A program made the position numbers and the translations under genes. Shown one piece after another: positions 49,140-61,445 of a stretch of 64,000 nucleotides of DNA. The stretch spans positions 17,448,853 through 17,512,852 of the forward strand of contig CM052358.1 in the NCBI GenBank assembly GCA_028551475.1. The letters are read 5' to 3'. Below the pieces are notes generated by a model. That model did no database searches. It was not told the origin of the DNA and saw nothing but the letters and a program-made list of their open reading frames with translations. The stretch is from Casuarina equisetifolia (taxonomy: Eukaryota > Streptophyta > Magnoliopsida > Fagales > Casuarinaceae). Positions within the stretch are counted from its first letter, which is position 1, and each line of letters begins with the position of its first letter.

Positions 49140-52100
49140 ATGTCGCGGACAGATAGAATGGCTTCGGATCTTAGCAGGACTGGCCCAGTCGAAAGGGACA
49201 TCGAGCAGGTCTTCATTTTTCCTTCCACTCTTGGATGATTTAGTTCATTTGTCTTGTTCAATGATTTTTCATTCAAGAGTTGGTTGATATTTAGCTTGCG
49301 AGGGCGTGGAGAATGCTGTAAAATGCTATTCATTTGCTTGTGCAATTTGCTAATTTGCTGATTCGTGTTAAGTAATTCTTTTAAGGTAGCTTTTTCTAAG
49401 TAATTTACGCTATTTGTTTTGGCGTGATCAAGTGGGATCCATTAGTGATGGCGGAATGATGGATTTTAATTAAGTTGCTTAAAAAGACTGCTTGTGCTTG
49501 CTGCCAATGAATAGTTGGAAAACAATGTTCCTTTTCACAGTTGGTAGTTATACAGGATACTGTTTGGTCTTTGTGATATGGATTTGAGATGGCGAGACAA
49601 AAGGATTTAAAAGAAAAATTGTTCTTGAATCCCTTCGAGTACTAATGGGCTTATGTGCTGCATGTTAGGAGGTTGCCCATCGGACTTCTTAAACTCTACA
49701 TTTCTCACTATAATTGGAATCTAATTTTAGGCCTCTTAGGTTATTACGAACTACTTGACTAACTAAGTTAGTAATCAAAAGGAGATAGGAAACTGTCTCT
49801 TTCTTAGTTTAGGACTAATTACTATTTTTGGTAAATCTTCTCAAAAGTCACGTTTCAGTTACTTTGAAAAATGGATGATGAACCCCAATGTAGTGCATCG
49901 GAACAAGACAATGTTGTAGACCATCTATACGAGTTCTACTACTTGATGAGGTTAAAAGAAAATTATGAATGTCCGTTTCTTCGTTCTTTTCTGCACAAAG
50001 AGTTAGTTGTAGACCCTTTTCTTTGCTGTCTAATTTCTATTTAAGAAGTCAGTATGGGATAAGATTTTGCCGTAGGTTCATGTGACATATCTAAATTCTA
50101 TCATGATAAATGGCTAGACCAGAATATTCATGAAAATAAAGCCAGATATTTGAAGGGTTCTCTAAAGACAGGGTAAAAATAGTCTTGAACAACAAGTTGA
50201 GACTGCAGGCATTAGATAAATAGGTTAAATTTGAATATGAGGCCGGATATTTTAAGGGTTCTCTAAACATGGGGTAAAAATAGTCTAGAACAACAAAGTT
50301 AAAGGTGCTGACATTAGATAAATTGGTTAAATCTGTGCAAGATAAAGCTGATTTCCCTTTCAAGTAAAATCTTATTTGCTGGAGGAGAGGAGTTATTCTG
50401 AGTTCTTTGTGGAAATATTTGTGAAAGGTGTCTAAGTTTCTGAGTTGATGATGATCTTAGATTTCCCATGGAGGATGATCTCTGCAAGGAGAATGATCTG
50501 CACCATGCAGAATGGTTGTGAAAGGCAACGACACCTACGATTTACATGCTGGTTCATTTTTGAACATCGTATAGTCTTTTGTGCAGCAGTCTAGAAGAGG
50601 GGGTAACGTTTTTGGGTTTGGGTATCTTTTGGCTTACTAGTTTTGCACTGCTATTTCATTCTAGCATCAGAAGTGTAAAAGACACTGCAACATTCCTCTG
50701 AACTTTGACAGATGAACCAGATAATGCTTAGTAAGTATAACTCATGCACTTGCACTATAGCTATGGATTGCTGCCTGTAATTTTTAAACAGTTAGTATTT
50801 GTTTCCTTGTATACAATTTCTCCTATGTTTGGGCATTTGATGGATAATCTATAATAGGTCGAATATGTCAACTTCACAAAGGATAAAATTTGCTAGTTAA
50901 GTTGAGACATGTACATGAGGATTCAGAGCTCCATGAAAATATATAATGTGGCTAGAAATGATCCTCTCTAGCTGCCATTCTTTTGAGTATATCCTTATCT
51001 AGATTCCTGGAGGAATTGCTAGGGTGTTAACCTCAAGGGATTTTTACCTTTTAGCCTTGTAGAAGTAGTCTGGTATTACCAGTGAGAGAGCAGTGTGCTG
51101 GTGCTATCATACTGACAAACAAAGGATAATGGAGATAGATGTGCCCTCTAAACGGTGCTATGCCAGAACTCATTTCAGACTTGTTCGTGGATGTTACTAG
51201 GCATTAGGTCTGTTAGTAGAGCAATTTATGAATTATAAAGAGCACACAGTTGGTTGCTTTAGCATTATATTTATCTGCTTGCAAATATGTTTACGTTAGG
51301 TTCCTGGTGATATTTGTTACAGGCAATTACTGCTCTGAAGAAAGGAGCATACTTGCTCAAATATGGAAGAAGGGGGAAGCCCAAGTTTTGTCCATTCCGG
51401 CTTTCAAATGTAAGCATGATCTTGTTCCCAGTCATGTGCATGTGCATGTGCATTCTTTGGTTATGTTTTATTGATTATCAGCAAGTAGGCTCATGCATTT
51501 AAATTTCGTTTAAAATGGTTGCTTAAGTGCAAATATGGTCTAGCTGAGAAGAGGTTTCCCGAATCATTTTAGTATCTATGTTCTACTTCAGTGGTAGTTC
51601 TGATTAGTTCAACTGGTTTCAGACAAACGGTGTATGTATCTTGAACTTTTGTTCTTTTTTACCTTTTGTGTTGGGGTTGGGGACTGGTCAACCTTTAAGG
51701 TATTAATTAAGTTCCCACGTATTTTCCCTGCAAAAATGAAGGGCAACATTTGGTCCATGCTACTATCAATCCAAACATTATATATTCTTGCGAACTTGTT
51801 GAAATCACAATCTACCATCTAACATATATGTTTGGCTGTATGTGTGTGCTCATTGCGTTGTTGGGTAGTATACCTTTAATACTCATGATACACCAGCCAT
51901 ATACATACATTTGGAGAGATCTCTCTGTTTATAGTTGCTTCTGTCAGAAAACACATAAAGGATGACTGATGTGCTTTATTGTTAAATCAAATCCTGTGAA
52001 CCGAAGTACAAATTGATGGCCAGCAGTTGGTAATAGAGGGATTTGTCACTCATCTTCTATCCCTCATCCTACTGGAATTAGTACTGCTACTTTCTTATTG

Positions 52101-55100
52101 ATCATTTCATCCCCGTTCGCTTGAAGAGAAGTTTGATTTTATGAGCAAGTGTCTGACTTGTTTCTTTACCTAAAGAGCTTCTACCAGAGACAAGTGAACC
52201 TAGACGTACCAGGCTTGTCTTGGTTGTGTGTGCATAAGCTCTCATCAAAGGATCCCCTCTTCCCAACAGACTTTGGGGTTATTCAAGTATCTTTTGGCAT
52301 ATCTATTAGCGATCTGAAGTGTTGATGTCTCTTTGGGGTTCATTACTCTCAGATCATATGGTTTACAATGATTGTTAACTTAGAAAAAAAGAGATACTTG
52401 CAAAGAGGAACGATCCACATCATCAGAATTAGTGAGAGGTTCTATACGCACATTTTGGTTGTATTGTGATGTTAGGTTTAAAAGAACCCTTGTACTGCCA
52501 TCTAGAGATCAAAATATAAGGGAATAAATGTGTTGTAAACACAAATGAAGAGTACAAGATGGAAAAATAAATCTCAATATGGCTTTGATTCTTTTTTCAA
52601 GGAAATGGAGATTAGTGGGACTAATTTGTACCTAAATCAGGATAATCTCACCATATTGGAAAGCTATTGTGTCCATTGAAGTGTTTATCAAATAAACTGT
52701 TTCCATCACCTACAACTCATTAGATTCTTATGACTTAAACAAGTATTATTATATACAAATACCTGTGCACACACATGCATTTGTATATTATATGCACACA
52801 TGGACACACATGCGTGCCATGTGTGTATGCACACATATATTTGAAGCGTGGATGGCATATTGCTATGGGTATTAATTGACTTCATCTTTTGAATAGTACT
52901 TACTTCCATTTCAATTCTTTTAATTTCAAAATGAAATTTGCTTGCTGAACTTATGTGTTTAATTTTCTAATTGCTTTCAGGATGAGTCAGTTCTAATATG
53001 GTTCTCAGGGAGAGAGGAGAAGCACCTTAAACTGAGCCATGTGTCTAGAATTATTTCTGGCCAACGCACTGTAAGTTTCTTTGTTGTTAAGATAGTACCA
53101 TGTATGAGGCTATGTTGCTATGTTGTTAGGATATTGTATGCATGTCATCAATGTGATGATTACAGTGTAGCAGATAGATTGGCTATCTTCTAATGAGTAA
53201 AACTCCTTTTTCTTTTTCCATTCTTTGGCACTAGAATTTTTTTTTTGATTCAGGTGACTTACATTGTTTATATGTAACCAATATCTTTATTGTCTAACGT
53301 ACTTTCATATTTTAAATGCTAAATTATCGTCATTGCCACCCTGGACATCCTTGTGCTAACCTGGATTTGACCTTGTCCATTTTAACATCTAAGCCTATCT
53401 TTACGTGTGATCATTAGGTTACGTCCAACTTCTATTTTCGAGTGATGTTCACTTTATTCATGATTTTTGGCTGAACTGTTCATTGTTCAGTTGCGCTCTT
53501 TCCTTTCAATTAAAGGCTTCTTGTGCTTGTGGTTACTAATAAGTCTCTCTCTTACTAAGACGTGCTTCAACTAGGATGTTTGCTGTGTCTGGATGCTAAT
53601 TTGTTTATATACGAGTTACAGTATAGGTCATCTTTCCCCTCTTTTCTTTTCCCTGCTAAATTGTATTGATTGAAGTGATATCAGTTCTTCAAGTGATATG
53701 ATATGGATTTGTCTGTGTGCATTTGCACTCATGCTGGTTTGTACTATTGTCTGCTCTCTGAATTCATGTTTTCCTTTTGACCATTTGTGGTTGCTTGATA
53801 GTTGGTCACTAAAGCTTTTTCTGGTCTGTGCTTATTGTTATTCCATATCTTTTTGTAGCCAATCTTTCAAAGGTATCCCCGGCCTGAGAAGGAGTATCAG
53901 TCTTTTTCTCTCATATATAATGATAGATCCCTGGATTTGGTAAGAATTCAATCTCCTTCTGTTATTATTGGTAGCAATTTGTTGCAATGGTTCTCTAACA
54001 TGATTGGTCTCTCTTAGCACCTCTGTCTGGTTTTAATTTTGTCTGTTTGGTGGTATTGTGGTCTCTCCTCTCTAAATCAGATTTGCAAGGATAAAGATGA
54101 GGCTGAGGTGTGGTTTAGTGGTTTAAAAGCCCTAATTTCACGTAGTCATCACCGTAAATGGAGAACAGAATCAAGGAGTGATGGAATTCCCTCTGAAGCA
54201 AATAGTCCTAGAACATATACACGAAGAAGTTCTCCTTTGAATTCTCCATTTGGTAGTAATGAGAGCCTGCAGAAGGTACAGTCATCTTGTTTCATACTAT
54301 CTTCCTGTATTGAGTCAAGGATGTTACTTACTAGGATTCTCTTTTGCTTAATTCAGGATGGAGGAGATCATCTTCGGCTTCATAGTCCATATGAAAGTCC
54401 CCCGAAAAATGGTCTGGATAAAGCATTATCAGATGTGATATTGTATGCTGTTCCTCCCAAGGGTTTCTTCCCTTCAGACTCTGCTAGTGGTTCAGTCCAT
54501 TCTTTGTCATCTGGAGGCTCAGATAGCGTACATGGCCATATGAAAGCAATGGCAATGGATACTTTTAGAGTTAGTCTATCTAGTGCTGTTAGTTCATCAA
54601 GCCAAGGTTCTGGTCACGATGATGGGGATGCCTTGGGGGATGTTTTCATTTGGGGGGAAGGAATAGGAGATGGTGTGCTGGGTGGTGGACCTCATAGAAT
54701 CGGTAGTGGTTTTGGTGGCAAAATGGATTCTCTGTTGCCTAAGGCCTTAGAATCTGCGGTAGTACTTGATGTCCAGAACATTGCCTGTGGTGGACGGCAT
54801 GCTGCCTTAGTAACCAAGCAGGGAGAGATTTTCTCCTGGGGGGAGGAATCTGGAGGCAGGCTTGGGCATGGAGTAGACTCTGATGTTCTGCATCCAAAGC
54901 TTATTGATGCCCTAAGTAACACAAACATTGAGCTTGTAGCTTGTGGTGAGTACCACACATGTGCTGTGACACTTTCTGGCGATTTGTACACGTGGGGTGA
55001 TGGAACATACAATTTTGGCCTTCTTGGTCATGGGAATGAAGTGAGTCACTGGGTCCCAAAAAGAGTAAATGGGCCCTTGGAGGGCATTCATGTCTCATCC

Positions 55101-58100
55101 ATCTCCTGTGGACCCTGGCACACCGCTGTTGTAACCTCTTCTGGGCAACTGTTTACCTTTGGTGATGGAACATTTGGTGTTCTGGGCCATGGAGATCGCA
55201 AGAGTGTTTCAATACCAAGGGAAGTAGAATCCCTAAAGGGGCTCCGCACTGTCCGAGCAGCTTGTGGTGTTTGGCATACTGCTGCTGTTGTAGAAGTCAT
55301 GGTAGGCAATTCCAGTTCCAGCAACTGTTCTTCAGGGAAGCTTTTTACTTGGGGAGATGGGGATAAAGGTCGACTTGGGCATGGTGATAAGGAAGCAAAA
55401 CTTGTGCCTACCTGTGTTGCTGCTCTTGTTGAACCTAACTTTTGTCAAGTTGCCTGTGGACATAGTTTGACTGTTGCTCTTACAACCTCGGGCCATGTCT
55501 ATACAATGGGCAGTCCTGTTTATGGTCAGTTGGGAAACCCCCAAGCTGATGGAAAACTCCCTTCTCGTGTTGAAGGAAAGCTATCTAAGAATTTTGTGGA
55601 GGAGATAGCTTGTGGTGCTTATCATATTGCAGTTTTAACTTCAAAAACTGAAGTCTACACTTGGGGTAAGGGAGCAAATGGTCGTTTAGGTCATGGGGAT
55701 ACAGATGATAGAAATTCCCCGACATTGTTAGATGCTCTGAGGGATAAGCAAGTCAAAAGTATTGCCTGTGGTACTAATTTTACAGCAGCTATTTGCCTTC
55801 ATAAGTGGGTCTCAGGTGCTGACCAGTCTATGTGTTCTGGTTGCCGCCTTCCATTTAATTTTAAAAGAAAACGTCACAATTGTTACAATTGTGGACTTGT
55901 TTTTTGTCATTCATGCAGTAGTAAGAAGTGTCTTAAGGCTTCTATGGCACCAAATCCCAACAAACCTTATCGTGTCTGTGATAATTGTTTTAGTAAGCTA
56001 AGGAAAGCTATTGAAAGTGACGGATCATCTCACTCTGTGAGCAGAAGAGGAAGTATCAATCAAGGGCCACTTGAATTCATTGAAAAAGATGAGAAGTTGG
56101 ATTCCAGGTCCCGTGCCCAACTAACTAGATTTTCTTCCATTGAGTCTTTCAAGCAAGTGGAAAGCCGATCTTCTAAGAAAAACAAGAAACTAGAATTTAA
56201 CAGCAGCCGAGTCTCACCTATCCCAAATGGAGGTTCCCAGTGGGGGGCTCTTAGTATATCTAAATCTTTTAATCCAGTGTTTGGTTCATCCAAAAAGTTT
56301 TTCTCTGCTTCTGTTCCTGGATCAAGAATTGTTTCTCGAGCAACATCTCCAATATCAAGGCGACCCAGTCCACCTCGTTCAACGACACCAACACCTACTC
56401 TGGGAGGGCTTACCACCCCAAAGATTGTTCTGGATGACACTAAAAGAACAAATGATAGCCTAAGCCAGGAGGTTGATAAATTAAGAGCACAGGTAGCACA
56501 TCCTCTCTGCTTTTGGATCAGTTCTGTTAATTCACTCTTTTGTTTTTCAGTATCTACCTCTTTTTACCCATGGACTTGGTGCTGCGGGTGTTCACGGGGA
56601 TGAAAAGTGGCAAATTAGTGAAAGAATACCACCTAGTTTGAACAAAACTTGTTTCCTTATTTGCATTGAACGTTGAATGTAATGGTTGTAACAAAAAGTC
56701 ATAGGTTGTGAATCTGTTTGCGGTATCTACCTCTTTTTACTTATTGACTTGATGCCGTGGGTGTTCAGAGGCTGACAGGTAGCAACCCCTAGCCCTGGCC
56801 CAGGGAAGCATCCCTTACCTCATGGATTCAGTACTGCCCACCATAACAAAAGTGTTATGGAGTTTGAATCTAAGAATTATCCTAGAATCCTGTATCTACT
56901 TGTTGTGGTGACAACTAATTAACCAACTTTTTATTGGGTTTGGCTTTCCTTGGTGCTTGTGAGTCTTTACTTCTTCTCTCTGTTTTAGGTAGTATGATCT
57001 TGTTGTTTCCCCGTAATCTTTGTTGCTATTGATGGACTTAGTTTCTGAGATAGTTTGATAGATCCGCTGCCCCTTTGATTTGCTCCTGGTTTGTTTCTGA
57101 AATATGCAGTTATTATCTGCCCACCTGTCTCTTCATCATAAAATAAAAAGTACAGTCAAATGGCATGTGCATTAGAACATCTGAAAAAATAAATAGTTCT
57201 TTTTTACAAAAATTAAATTTAAGGATTACTTAAGATAGATTGGATTAGTTTGTAAAGTTGGATTTATTTAAAATGGTTGGAGCCATACCCTGAGGCTGGC
57301 CCTAGAGATTAAATGAATTTGCAGGACAGGCGTTGCTGGATCATAATTTCATGGATGGTTTATACGATGCCAGATCAGTATAATGCACATACTAAATATT
57401 TTAATTTTTGTTTCTAACCAGAGTTTATGTACTCGATCTTGACTAACTCATTTCAAAAGAGAGGCAGGTTATTATCCTATTAGATAATTGCAACTATCAA
57501 AACCCTAGATGTAGGGATCTTGCTATATGTGCGTATTGTGAATTTTAATGTAAACTGGCAACACGTGGGGGTTATTCTTCCCACCCAGCTCCCTCACTTA
57601 CACTGCTTGAGAAAAAGATCAACTCCATGTTAAAGGGATAACACTCAGCTATATGGGCCATATTTTGTCTGGTGTGTGCATTTGTAAAAATATTGTAGCT
57701 TATTGAGGAATAATAAAGTGTCTATCTAATTTTGGGGAACATTTAGCAAAAAGAAGAAAGTTATGGTTTCCATTGTTATTTTTTCCTTCCTTTTTGGTCA
57801 GTAGTGATTAAGGCTCATGATTCTTCAAATTTCATCAGGAAGTGAATCGAATAAATTTCTCCATTGCACTTGTCTTCACAAAGTGAATTCTGAATGCTGG
57901 AATAAGTTAAATATTTGGAATTATACAAACCAAAATAATCGGTTGCTTTTCGAACTTGTAAGTGACCCTTTGCATAAATAACGGATCTCATCCTTTTATT
58001 TGGGTATGGATATTATAGTTGAGAGCCCTACTTATGATAACCAAAATTCTATTTTCAATAGCCTAGCTGGTAGTTCTTGCTCAGTTCTATGTTTTTTCGC

Positions 58101-60422
58101 ATTCCTGACCAATTTCTTCTAACTTTTAGGTGGAAAGTCTCACTCGCAAGGCTCAGCTTCAAGAAGTTGAGCTGGAAAGAACAACTAAACAACTGAAGGA
58201 AGCAATAGCTATTGCAGAAGAGGAAACTGCAAAATGCAAAGCAGCAAAGGAAGTCATCAGGTCACTTACTGCACAAGTAAGTTAGAATTTTGTGTTCATT
58301 AGCGATAAGATTAAGTTTTATTTGGATTACCATGTCAAGGAAATCGACCAGTCATGATGTTTTTTCCTCCATTTCCACCAAGTGCATTTTATATAAGCTT
58401 GGGTTCAGTTTGAACTTAAAGAGATCAATTTAAACACAGAAATATGAAGTTATCTGCCATATTTTTCTTATTTTTGTTCCAATGTCTTTCCATAACTGAC
58501 CACAATACTATCTTTGGTTGGTGTCACCTCATTAAAGAACTTTTTTTGCCTTCTATGGGCGGTCTAAAATCTCCTCTCAGTACATTTGACCGTTCTATTT
58601 ATCTGCATCCATTGAATAAAAATAAGTTATACGACAATCAAGCAGGCATCCATAGTATGTGGTTTTGGAGTATATATATATACACACACACACTTATCAT
58701 TATATGGTTTCTGCCATAATTGTCAGTCCTAGAAAATTAATGACTCCAGAGGAACTTAGAGGACTATGAAAGATTGGATACGATGTGTTTGTTTGTTTGA
58801 ATTTTGGAGGACCAGAAACTCGTCCAGAACACTCAAATTGAAGATGCTGCTTTGATTGTGTCTTTCCTTAGTTCTTGTGGGGCCATGTCTTTAACTTCTT
58901 TGGTACAAGCCACTTATACAAAATTTGTTCTCTGATGTGGAAAAAGACAATAAATCAGAAATATCTTTGCACTAGCCTGTAAATAATTTTGCTAGTACCG
59001 TTTTATTTTTGTTAAGTTGTGCCTCCATTCTCCGTCCCTAGCATTTGATGCATGTCCAGCTGAAGGTATAGCTTATTATTTTGGGTTTAAAAAGAGACGA
59101 GGGTGGAAATTGGTCAAGTGGCGTTTACAATGTGGTGAAATTCTGCTTGGTATTGCTTTTGCTGGAACTTTTTGAGGGGCTTGTACTGTTAAATCTCTAG
59201 TGTTTTCTAAAAGCTCTGCAAAGGTAGACTTTGAAAGTTTCTTATGTTTTCTGTAATCGGGGATGGCAAATAAATGAGTTGGTTCATTTGGAACCTAGTT
59301 TCTCATCGTAGATGAGATGGAATCTCTATTGTTCTTGATAAAGACTATATATGATCTAACAGTATATGCATTTACCCAAAAGAAGATAAGAATTTTAACA
59401 TGGCACGTTGTGTTACTTTAGTTTATAGTTACTAGAATCTTCTGTAGACATGCGCCTTGAAATTTCTTAAGTTGCATCTGGAACTCAATCCCAGAAATTT
59501 GGGCTGACAACTGATATTATCTTATGAAGTTACTACTGCTACATGAGCTCTATAGATATTGAAACATTTTTTTTTTTTTTTTTTCGGTTGTGCTGAATAG
59601 TTGAAAGACATGGCTGAAAGGCTGCCTGTGGGAGCTGCCCGAAACCTCAAGTCACCTTCTCCTGCTTCCTTTGGCTCCAGTCCTGTTTCCACTGAAGTTC
59701 CTAATATTTCTATTGACCGTATGAACGGTCAAGCAGCATTACAAGAACAGGAGTCAAATGGATCAAACAGCCAGTTGCTTTGTAATGGATCAAGTAACAG
59801 CAGTAACCGTAGTTCAGGACACAACAAACAAACCCATTTGGATGCAGCTGCTAGAAATGGAAGCAGAATGAAAGAAAGTGAATCGGAATGGATTGAGCAA
59901 GATGATCCAGGGGTGTATATTACACTTACCTCCCTTCCAGGTGGTGCTAAGGATCTTAAGCGAGTTCGCTTCAGGTATCTTATCTTCAGCCTATTTTCTT
60001 CAATTTATAATAATATGGAACATCAGGAGGAAAAGGATGGTTCTATTTCATCTATTATCATGTGTCGGAATTGTTCTTCTTCTTCTTCTTCCCTTTTTTT
60101 ATTTTATTTTTTATTTTTATTATTTAAAAAAAAAAATCTTTTTCCTTCTGTTATTGGGTAGAAGAGTTCCAGATATAGTGATCTGGAACTCACCGTATAA
60201 GTACGTTAAGGTTCGTAGAGAGCCCCTAGAATAGATCTGACAACTCGCCATGTAATGATTTTTTCCCTTCTTTCTAATGGTGAGTGCAGTCGGAAGAGGT
60301 TCAGTGAGAAACAAGCAGAACAGTGGTGGACAGAAAACCGTGCTAGAGTATATGAACAGTACAATGTGCGCATGATTGACAAATCAAGTGTTGGCGGTGG
60401 AAGCGAGGACTTGGCTCATTGA
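49140..60422 (+). CDS. PRAF-type protein: PH, RCC1 repeats, FYVE and BRX domains, 1103 aa
   Basis: Nine coding exons join in phase: 49140-49208, 51323-51409, 52981-53070, 53859-53939, 54081-54275, 54357-56492, 58130-58276, 59601-59974 and 60290-60422. Domains in order: PH (about residues 20-135, [20 protein letters not shown] start); RCC1 beta-propeller (about 265-645, repeated WG-GRLGHG and ACG-HT motifs); FYVE zinc finger (about 658-725, eight-Cys pattern with the plant [10 protein letters not shown] form); Ser/Pro-rich linker; coiled coil (about 870-945); and BRX (about 1031-1090, [12 protein letters not shown] to [15 protein letters not shown]). Length fits the plant PRAF family. Such proteins bind phosphoinositides, their RCC1 part has been linked to small-GTPase exchange, and BRX mediates protein contacts in polarity and vascular development. 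A second in-frame ATG at 49158 would drop six residues. Which PRAF paralogue this is cannot be told. Confidence 0.95.
52750..52836. repeat. CA/TG-rich low-complexity tract in PRAF intron 2
   Basis: Interspersed CACACA, TGCATG and TGTGTG runs form an imperfect alternating purine-pyrimidine tract. There is no sign of coding. Confidence 0.7.
56550..56779. repeat. Two 55-bp direct repeats in PRAF intron 6
   Basis: The stretch starting TATCTACCTCTTTTTAC at 56551 recurs at 56724, 173 bases later, and both continue through TGGGTGTTCA-like or CGGGTGTTCA sequence. The first copy is preceded by an acceptor-like TGTTTTTCAG. Confidence 0.8.
58670..58692. repeat. TA/CA microsatellite in PRAF intron 7
   Basis: TATATATATA runs directly into ACACACACAC; it is short and probably variable. 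Confidence 0.8.
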
Positions 60423-61445
60423 CATACGGATATAATCATCTGTAAATGAAATATCTTTTCCACAATACAGCTTGACTTACTGAGAGGTCATACTAATTGA
60501 TTAGATTTGGCTTCCATCTGCTATAAAAGTTTGAAGGAAGTCAGGTTTGGTATAAGGAGAGAATTTAGAGGGGTTTGATCGTGTTTTTGTATTTTGGCCT
60601 TTTTCTTTTTCGTTGATTTTTTTTTTTAATTCCCTACTCGATTCTACTTTTGCCATTTTTTTTTCCCTATATGTGCCTTGTGTGGGGGTTGGGGTGAGAG
60701 ATGTAAATTCTTCGTAGGTTGCTGGCTCTCGTTGCTGCCATGTAAATTCGATAAGCAAATGTATCTGCAGAATTTTTTTTTTTTTTTTTTTTTTTGTTGC
60801 CCTTCTTCGGCCCTCTCCCCCCGGTTTACAAATTCATTCCTGTCACATTTAAGGGCGGCTTTTACTGTACATCAATTGCAAATGCATCGTTTGATTCTTG
60901 TTCCAGTCACTGGTAACTATTTAAGCATGTGTCTAAGCGATAATGAATTTGATTTCTGATTAAGCCATACAGTCGGTTGGGATTAGTTGAGTTATTTTCA
61001 GAGTGTACTCATCTCACTGATTAAATAAAGAAAGCAAGGGGGATTTTGCCATAAGAGCTTGGATCCTGGCCAAATAGGTAGTAATCGGAACGTTTGTAGC
61101 TTTGCTTTCCCTAGCCGAAAGAACACAAAAATAAATAAATAAATAAATAAAGAAGCCATGCGATTGCAGGGGTGCTTCTCGCTCTTGAAAGAAATAGTTG
61201 CAGCTGTCTCCAAATGGGGATCAACTATTGAATGTAAACTAACTAACTAACTACGAAAGCCTGAAAAGTATGTGATGGGTTCACGCATGGCTCTCGCGTA
61301 TGTTTCTCGTAAAATCCCTTTCTTCTCTCGGTCTATGCGTTCTGGTCCATCCATTATGTCTTAAAAGTTATATGCTCATATGCCTGTATTTTGTTCCCTT
61401 TCACTTGATTCTTAAATTTAATCATTTCGGGCCGTTGGTCATTGC
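60423..61445. other. PRAF 3' flank and promoter of the downstream PPR gene
   Basis: About 1.0 kb lies between two same-strand genes. The first several hundred bases probably form the PRAF 3' untranslated region, with a T run of about 23 near 60773-60795. An AATAAA lies near 61023 and an AAAT repeat near 61130-61153. The last 200 bases should contain the PPR promoter and leader; no clear box was assigned. Confidence 0.45.

Noticed and set aside
54692-56440. Several minus-strand frames of 65-126 codons opposite PRAF exon 6
   Set aside because: They are antisense shadows of a long, conserved coding exon and contain no domain.
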